A stretch of DNA of 64,000 nucleotides. Origin: Lineus longissimus. Its lineage: Eukaryota > Nemertea > Pilidiophora > Heteronemertea > Lineidae. Each line of letters opens with the position of its first letter. Within the stretch, counting starts at the first letter, position 1. The position numbers were made by a program, and so were the translations under genes. The notes below the pieces were generated by a model. The model did no database searches. It saw nothing but the letters and a program-made list of their open reading frames with translations, and was not told the origin of the DNA. Below are positions 57,567-64,000 of the stretch, piece after piece. The stretch covers positions 10,666,001 through 10,730,000 of the forward strand of contig NC_088317.1 of the NCBI RefSeq assembly GCF_910592395.1, given 5' to 3'.

Positions 57567-57762
57567 GAAGAATGCGGGTCTTGGAGCAGTGCGGGTCATA
57601 ATCAGGTGCAGGTCTTGCGTGGCTTTAGGTAATGGTCAAAGGGGGTGCGGGTCATAGGGTAGTGCGGGGGATAATCCGGAAAATACGGTAACCCTTCGTA
57701 ATCATGCTTTTACTCATTATAAATTGCAATTGTCTTCATTAAGAGTCAAGCCATATATTTTT
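57567..57762. other. Right end of Tigger element and short spacer
   Basis: Contains several 'gtgcgggtc' subterminal repeats up to 57688, then 74 bases of plain sequence before the next Helentron relative. Confidence 0.6.
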
Positions 57763-60389
57763 AGCTCAGCTGACAAAGTCAGCGGAGCTAGTAGAATAGC
57801 TGTTCAAATGGTGTCCGTCCTGCAATCCATCCATCCATCCATCTAGGGACCCATCTGTGGACAAAATTGGACATTTCTGACCGGGAAAGCCCAGCCACTT
57901 CGTTGACGGTGCTAAATTAGGAGTTGCCCAAGGTGAACTCAAAAAATGAAAAATCAGCGCGATCCGACCTATATTAAGAGAATGAGGTCATTTCGCGTTT
58001 AGATTTCTTTCCCTTTTTACCTCGGTCCACAGAGCAAATATTGATTTCAAATATGGCTGAATATTTTTGAATATTTTTTCATTTTTTACTTTTAATGGAA
58101 TTAATATAGTTTTCACCGCCAGTTGGCGCTACAGGCACATTGACTGAATTTTGGCGATTTCAAATTTGGCGGTGGCTCAACTTTTTTGCAAGCAGTGCCG
58201 CTGATTGGCCCATCGATAGAAGAGATGCCACCATTTAAAAATGGCGGTAGTCGCTGCTTCAATGAAGGTGAGTGAACTTTCTCATGTTCAATCGGTTGAT
58301 ACTCTTTTAATCAACATGACCATGTACCTGAAATTTGTGAAGGTACTGCAAAGAGTCTATATAATTCAGATTTATCAATAGTTTTTTATAATATTGCGGA
58401 AATTTTGTGCACAAATTAGCGAAAGTTGGTGCTCACTGCTCGTCTCATGTCATTTTAGAGCGAGAAATTTGTTTCCGTCGATCTCTACCACTGAAAAATC
58501 GCTTGCATAGCTTCGAAGTTTTGTGAAAATAAGTATCTGAACTTGGTTTCAAATAGTCTAGAGAGTTACCTTTGTGGTGATACATATAGTATGTGATAAA
58601 TATTTGTGGAATTTGTGAAATTCGGCTTTCAAACGTGCCGATGATGCAAGCGATCTCACGTGAATTTTGCAAGTCCTGATTTGTCGACCGGGTGTCAAGA
58701 ATCACTCGCCTTAATTCAGTTCAAAGATCGAAAATAATATCTGAACTTAGTTTCAAATAGCCTACGCAATTATCATTTCGGTGATATATAATGCATGCAT
58801 GTAATAATTGATTAATCTGCCTAAAACGCGCAATTAAAACGGCGAAAGATCTTGATAAACACCGCTGGTGGCGGTCGCACTAAATAACGACCGGTAGGGT
58901 CCGAAGTCTGGCGGAGAAAAAAAGGTAGCGCCCGGAGGTTGAAACGGGATTTTTATGCACTTTTAACTGTATATTTATGTTGTTAAGATGTATTTCTAAC
59001 AGTTCTGTAACTTTGATGACCAAGCTTGCACCCAAAGTTGGTAAAATTGATGCTTGTTTATGGACTGCGCGAGCTACCGGAGAATTCGCTGTCGGCCATT
59101 TTGGCTACGGTCCCCGAGTTGTTGTGGTTGGCAATTTTGCAACAAATCTCGCCATTTACGTTTGTTTTCTCCCTATCTGGTCATTGGCCGGGAAAAAAAT
59201 TATTTTGAAAGTCACATTATACATCGTAGTATGAATTCCACTGCAGTTTCGTTAGGCAGCAATGCTCATGTTTTTGGTTTGCAATCCTGTACTGTCTACA
59301 CTGCGCTGTGCATGGTTGTACTGTTGGCTGTAAAAAAAGACAAAAACGATAGCCTAAGAGGATAACTCAACAGGCCCTCATGATTCAATTGATGGACACC
59401 TTATTTGATAGTACCTCATCATTAAGTCCACTAGATCCTGTTCTGTCACATGTCGTAGACGATAGACAATTTCCAAAATGTAGTACACCACTCGCTCATC
59501 TTTAAGCCCAGCTCTCGGCTCACATCATGTGGGCACGGTTGGCTGTTGAGTGTTATGGTTCAGTCTGTGAGACTAATTTAAAGAGGTTACACTTTTATTT
59601 TGAATTGGAAAACAGCCCACAGGACTGACTTTTCACTGAGTAATAAGTGTGCCCTTCAAAGGTTAAGTCTCTTTCTGGATTTGCTTCCATAGATGCCTTG
59701 TTCAGGATATCATCTGACCGATGCCTGGTCAAGCACAGACTGTATCCGGTGGTGTACATTTCCCCGTCTATGTCACCCTTTTTTATTCAGTCGGGGTTAA
59801 TTTCTCTTATCTTTTTTTACAGATTTACTGTTGTTGGTTATTGCAAGAGGAGTCGTTGGCACATTTCAAGTCCAGGAACGCTCTTGCTGTTCCCACATTC
59901 AGAGTAAGGTGTGCTTACTCGTTTTACTGCTTTCCATTCCCGGAGAGCGTTATCAAATATCTGCCGCAAGGCTACAAATATCTGCCGCAAGGCGCTTCAA
60001 ATATCTGCCGAAAGGCATCAAATATCTGTCACACCAATAAAGTTCATTTTGTTAACCAACTCTTTATCTTCTTTTCTTCACATACAAAAAAGACCGTCCC
60101 AAAAATTTGGCTGCATCCACTTCATCAGACCAGACAACAGTCGGTTCATTTGACCATTGTAAAGCACCAGGCCCCACCTCACAAAATACACTGTAATAAT
60201 TATATGTACCTTGTGTCCATGTGCATGTTATCAGTTCCACCTACGCTGCATGAAGACAAGGACTCCACTCTTTGACGTCACCACACGTTATAGCTTCACG
60301 TTGCCTCATAATAACGGTACCGACACACACTTGGCCCTTGCCTTCACCTATCCATTTCAGCTGAGCGCCAGGCCCTTGGGCCTCTTGTT
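57763..60389. mobile_element. Second non-autonomous Helentron relative
   Basis: The 5' end AGCTCAGCTGAC-AAAGTCAGCGGAGCT is a slightly decayed hairpin, followed by (CATC)n at 57822-57842. The 3' end is GCGCCAGGCCCTTGGGCC then TCTTGTT. Inside there is no recognised gene, only a small 21-26-bp tandem repeat (59954-60031, 'caaatatctgccgcaaggc'). Confidence 0.75.
59954..60031 (+). repeat. Short minisatellite, about 3.5 copies
   Basis: Repeats of 'caaatatctgccg(c/a)aaggc' with spacing of 21-26 bases inside the second Helentron relative. Confidence 0.8.
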
Positions 60390-60915
60390 ATACTAAAACG
60401 TCATATTTTTAAAGATATAGAATACCAATTTGTTCAGCTGAAGACTTCTCTTCTTTCGTTGACACACGTCACTCGCTACAATGTTCAGACGTTACATTTT
60501 CGAACCTGGCTCCCCCTTCCAGTAATTTCCTCGCTATTCTTTTCCCCGTTGTTTGGAAACTCTACGCCAACTACTTCAACTTTCACTAGTACTCCATCTA
60601 TAACTGCACCTAGGCCTCCTGGCCCTAGCCCATCACGACACATATCCAGCTCTTATTCCCAAAACCAAACTGTGGCTTCATATGAAGCAAAATCACCATC
60701 CATTGCACAGTGTGGGGACCATCAAATTTGCTGTAAAGCAAATTTCTCAATTCTAGTTGTATGTAGACCTTGGTGTTGTTCGCCAAACATATCTTGGGTT
60801 CTCGTTACCTTTATCCAAGACTGCTGTAAACATGGTTGATGCTAGCTATCAGATGCTTAGTCACCCACATTTAGAAAGAGTTCTTCTTTACTAAGGATTA
60901 TTTTTTCAATTGCAG
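60390..60915. other. Intronic stretch before SAMD3-like exon
   Basis: No coding exon was recognised. It ends in the acceptor 'tttcaattgcag' at 60915. Confidence 0.45.
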
Positions 60916-61427
60916 CATTCCAAGTCCCTGATGACTGTCCATCCGTTTCTTCAATTGCGAGCGACAGTGTTTCTTTAGACGACACAGTAATCGTGCAAGA
61001 GACGTCAGAGAGTGATGCTGGCAGTATAGCCAGTAGCCCCTCATTATCAGCAGGATCGAAATTACGTGTTCCTTGGGACAAACTTCCGAGAAAGGTCATG
61101 AAACTATGCAAGCAGGGCAAACGGCCCAAACCAGCAGAACTACGTGAAATTGTTCGAATTGTCGGTGATGATTTAGCTGATCAGGGGAAGACTAGTCGAG
61201 ACAGTATAAGGCAAGCTGCCAAGACAATGGTGAGAGAATACCCAGACTCGTTCAAAGACAAGACGATCAGTGGGCGCCAGTTGGGGGACGGTTGGCAATA
61301 TCTCTTTACAAAGCTTGAGTATAGAATTGGCAATGAACAGGCGCGTCTGAAAACTGAGGCTAACCAAATGAAATGGCCAGGGCCATTGTGCTCACCTCAT
61401 GTGGAGGAAAGATGGATAAAGAGCATG
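60916..61427 (+). CDS. SAMD3-like protein exon
   Basis: Acceptor 'ttgcag' and donor 'agcatg|gtattg'. The exon begins with two bases of a split codon, then FQVPDDCPSV, an acidic and serine-rich linker, and a conserved block: VPWDKLPRKVMKLCKQGKRP, ELREIVRIVGDDLADQGK and MVREYPDSFKD, ending with QYLFTKLEYRIGNEQA. I know this block from proteins annotated as SAM-domain-containing protein 3-like in fish and invertebrates. Their function is unclear and some may be transposon-derived. The phase fits the SAM-like exon at 24498-24733. The frame has no lesion. Confidence 0.7.
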
Positions 61428-61466
61428 GTATTGTGTCATGTAGTGTTAGGTTTGATGTAGGTCCAA

Positions 61467-62482
61467 GCAATTACAATTTCCCCAAAATGGCCAATTTACA
61501 GTACATTCGACCTCTGTGACCTTGAAAAGTAGGTCAAATCAAAGAAGACCTGGGTGACACATTGAATGGTTGTTAGAATTAGATGTACCTATGATATAAA
61601 ATTGGTGCCAATCGGGCAAGTCATTACTAGGAATAATGGCATTTTGAAGAATTTAGGATTTGGCCCCCTCCCTGAAGGCCAAACGGCAAATCAGATCGCA
61701 CCAAACTTCGGTACCTGAGATCACCTGTCCAAGGGGTACATGTGTACTTAATTTGTGATCAATAGTCATTGCAGTTAAGAAACGTGCCATAGTTACGGCC
61801 TGACGGCGAATTTACACCATTTGACCTCTGTGACCTTGACAAGAAGGTCAAATTTTAAACCTGTGTGACATATACTGTATGGTGGTTAGATGTACCCATG
61901 ATATCAAATTGGTGGCAATCGGGCAAGGAGTTAAGGAATAATCACATTTTTAAGGTTTTTGGATTTTGCCCCCCTGGTGGTCAAGTGGTGAATCATATTG
62001 GACCAAACTTCGGTCCCTGAGATCACCTGACTAAGGGGTAAATGTGTACCAAATTTGGTATCAATAGTCATTGCAGTTTAGAAACGTGCCATTGTTACAT
62101 CCTAACGGCCAATTTACACCATTTGACCTCTGTGACCTTGAAAAGGAGGTCAAATCAAAAACCCGGAGGATATATGATGCACCTTTGCTAGAAGTACCTA
62201 CGATATTTTTTTCAAAATTTCCCGACTACTATTAAGGGAGATATTGCATATTTTCACTTTTAACGTTTGGCCCCCTGGTGGCCAAACCATAAAACGAATC
62301 GGACCGAAACTTGGTCTCCAAGGTGTCATTACATAAGGGTACATGTGTACCAAGTTTCAACTCAATAGCTCTAACAGTTACGAAACGTGCCCTGCTAACG
62401 GACGACGGACGACGACGACGACGACGGACGACGGACGCCACGGTATGGGATAAGCTCACCTCTGCTAAGAGGTGAGCTAAAA
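61467..62482. mobile_element. Tandem-repeat element with 3' hairpin (Helentron-like)
   Basis: Three successive units of about 300-315 bases are each marked by 'gacctctgtgaccttga' (61509, 61823, 62125) and 'gaaacgtgcc'. Then comes a (gac)n microsatellite (about 62400-62440), and the element ends with AGCTCACCTC-loop-GAGGTGAGCT, a 10-base hairpin, then AAAAAG. Such 3' hairpins with microsatellites occur in non-autonomous Helitron/Helentron elements. It sits in the intron between SAMD3-like exons. Its 5' end is approximate. Confidence 0.65.
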
Positions 62483-63127
62483 AGTTAGTGGAACGCATCA
62501 TCAGACTCGGGTGGTCCAGAAGAAGCAAGGTAATTATCATCCTATATTCAGAATTGAGTTAAACTTAGGGGCACTGACCTATGAGGCCGAAGCAAAATAA
62601 AAATGAAGCCAAGAGAAACTAGAAAAAATTGTTTCTCCTTACACAAATACTGATACATACTATAGTAAAGAGTTCATGTGGGGTGCCTATCTACGGCTCA
62701 ACTCAAGGTCTTCCAATTGGGAGGGATGTCAACGTCTCACATGATGACTTGGATACCAAAATCTTTAGCATCTAATGAGGATTTGGTGTCACATCCAGTC
62801 AGCTTTGGGAGACTGAAAAGGCCTTCCGTCATTAGGAGGGGCATCCTGTTGCATCTTGGTCATGTTGGACTGGGGAGGGGAGTCAAAGACACTTGTCCAC
62901 TGTTTGGGGTGGCGGAGAATGCATGGCACAAGCCCCCTAAATCTCATTGATTGCTATGACTTTCAAGATCAAAAGTAGGGCTTTTTTTCCATGTAGTACT
63001 ATCATGCATGTGACCAGAAATCAGCTCGCTTATCTATTCCTGATGTGACTGATTGATTGATAGTAGATAAATCCCGTACATCAACTGACACATATTTACC
63101 CCGGTATTTCTACATCATGTATTTCAG
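62483..63127. other. Intronic, no exon recognised
   Basis: A missing small exon of the SAMD3-like gene may lie here, because the phases of the exons on either side do not match directly. None could be picked with confidence. Confidence 0.4.
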
Positions 63128-63653
63128 TACCAGTACTTCAATGACTGATGAATACGGTTGTGTTGCTGATAGATGGAAACCAAAAAGTTACCCTGATGGC
63201 GAGACCCTTGAATCTCTCGAAGAAAAACAGAGCACACTGAAGACGTTACATGGGAAGGCGGACTCTCGTATGGATAATGTGTTGGCGCTGATGAAGGCAA
63301 CTTTCTGTCTCCAAAGAAAGCAAATTACCAATAACCCTGATGTTATGGAGCTACAACGAGACTGGCCATACTTGTTCGAGATTGAATGCCTTGTTGATCA
63401 CTTCGAAACACTGACTAACATAAACGTCGATTCTGCCCTTAAAGAGGCCATAGTCAGACGAAACAAAGCCACCCGCATTGCCGACTTTATCACGTCAGCG
63501 AAGAAGAAAAGTGAGACACTGAAAAGCTGGCTTTGCCTCCTCAAGGCAGAAGTTGCAAGAACTCAAACTACCAGTCCAAATGAGCAAGGTGTCATCTTCT
63601 TACTGATTAGCCACTTTCTTGAAGAGGAGGGCACTTTGTTCCGCTTTTATGGG
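63128..63653 (+). CDS. SAMD3-like protein, further exon
   Basis: Acceptor 'atttcag' and donor 'ggg|gtaagt'. It encodes TDEYGCVADRWKPKSYPDGE, then TLESLEEKQSTLK, VLALMKATFCLQRKQI, RDWPYLFEIECLVDHFETLT and VIFLLISHFLEEEGTLFRFY. This matches the order seen in the C-terminal half of SAMD3-like proteins (YGC.W.P...P.GE..ESL, WP.LF......HF..LT, LL..YF.E....LF). The start phase does not match the end of the exon at 61427, so an exon between them is probably missing from this annotation. The frame is intact. Confidence 0.7.
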
Positions 63654-64000
63654 GTAAGTTGAACTGTTTATGTACTCACCACAGCACTGCCAATACAATG
63701 CAGCATGCAGGCCTAAATCATCATGGCTGCAACTTTGTCAGTGACACGATGATACAGTAACAGGAGAGAAAACATCAACTATTGTTTTGCATCATATTCA
63801 TACATGTCATGCTGATTTTGGTAGGATTTTTAAGGTAGGCCTGCCAGTACTCTGTGGACAGTGTGGTTATCACAAATCTTAAGCAAGAAGCTGAATTGCT
63901 AAAAATAGTCTGCTTCAGTCATTGGTCATTGAGGCTTGTGAAAATACAGTTTGGATTTACTTATTTTAGTGTGTAGGCCTACTGCAAGCCAGTACCAAAA
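63654..64000. other. Intron start to window end
   Basis: Follows the donor at 63654. No exon was recognised before the edge. Confidence 0.5.

Larger units (their letters stand above)
48445..57688 (+). mobile_element. Tigger/pogo element, interrupted by a composite element
   Basis: Inverted tips CCGTATTTTCCGG (48445-48457) and CCGGAAAATACGG (57676-57688) are flanked by TA on both sides. Near both ends there are several 'gtgcgggt(c/a)' subterminal repeats. It carries a pogo-type transposase (49238-50558). Without the insertion at 51297-57566 it is about 3 kb, a normal size for a Tigger element. Confidence 0.85.

Noticed and set aside
1-64000. CRISPR array, bacterial operon, rRNA or tRNA genes
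   Set aside because: No spaced repeats of CRISPR type, no bacterial gene layout, and no rRNA or tRNA signature was recognised by eye. A covariance-model search would be needed to exclude small RNA genes.

Overview
The window is eukaryotic nuclear DNA. Genes are split by GT..AG introns and there are no bacterial operons. Almost all of the coding material belongs to, or lies next to, transposable elements of kinds common in marine invertebrates: BEL/Pao, Ty3/gypsy, Helentrons, pogo/Tigger, TTAA elements, Mutator-like elements and THAP-linked transposon genes. Frequent 'taggcctac'-type strings and the gene families suggest a non-vertebrate deuterostome such as an echinoderm or hemichordate. That is an inference from style, not proof.

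Left part (1-24 kb). A broken BEL/Pao retrotransposon lies on the minus strand at 1-1980. A multi-exon THAP-domain gene (2372-8013) carries frameshifts, an internal loss and a 1.4-kb transposon with a perfect 6-bp target duplication. It converges, 60 bp apart, with a clean three-exon P2X7-type cytoplasmic-domain gene (9528-8074, minus). Then come a truncated pogo-like transposase (minus, 10.2-11.3 kb), a G/C-run-rich 1.07-kb element repeated twice in tandem (12.35-14.5 kb), a gypsy LTR, leader and gag (16.7-19.2 kb) interrupted by another 6-bp-TSD element, and a decayed C2H2 zinc-finger transposon gene (20.75-24.2 kb) that holds two small inserted elements.

Middle part (24-48 kb). A SAM-like exon (24498-24733) is phase-compatible with an exon 36 kb away (60916-61427), so the material between may be one intron packed with transposons. 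Within it an open frame (26612-48325) is split by a TIR element (26846-47903). That element has received a TTAA element (27290-30070) carrying three spliced exons of a captured gene, and a 17.5-kb autonomous Helentron (30148-47655). The Helentron has hairpin ends, a 37-bp minisatellite, and an uninterrupted 2502-residue protein: 2A-like peptide, tegument-type cysteine protease, 21-residue repeats, HUH Rep, PIF1-type helicase and endonuclease. It also has a spliced RPA-like gene with one homopolymer frameshift.

Right part (48-64 kb). A Tigger/pogo element (48445-57688) contains a composite-looking element (51297-57566). The composite is bounded by two 447-bp direct repeats, each with 12-bp inverted tips, and encloses a Mutator-like DDE transposase and, on the other strand, an I-PpoI-like His-Me finger nuclease. 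A non-autonomous Helentron sits in its right arm, and the intact left arm shows the empty site exactly. A second relative of the Helentron (57763-60389), two exons of the SAM-domain gene and a further tandem-repeat element (61.5-62.5 kb) complete the window.

The most notable objects are the near-intact Helentron with its protease/2A architecture and RPA partner, and the Mutator-like transposase paired with a homing-endonuclease-like protein inside direct repeats. The nesting gives a clear relative order of insertions.
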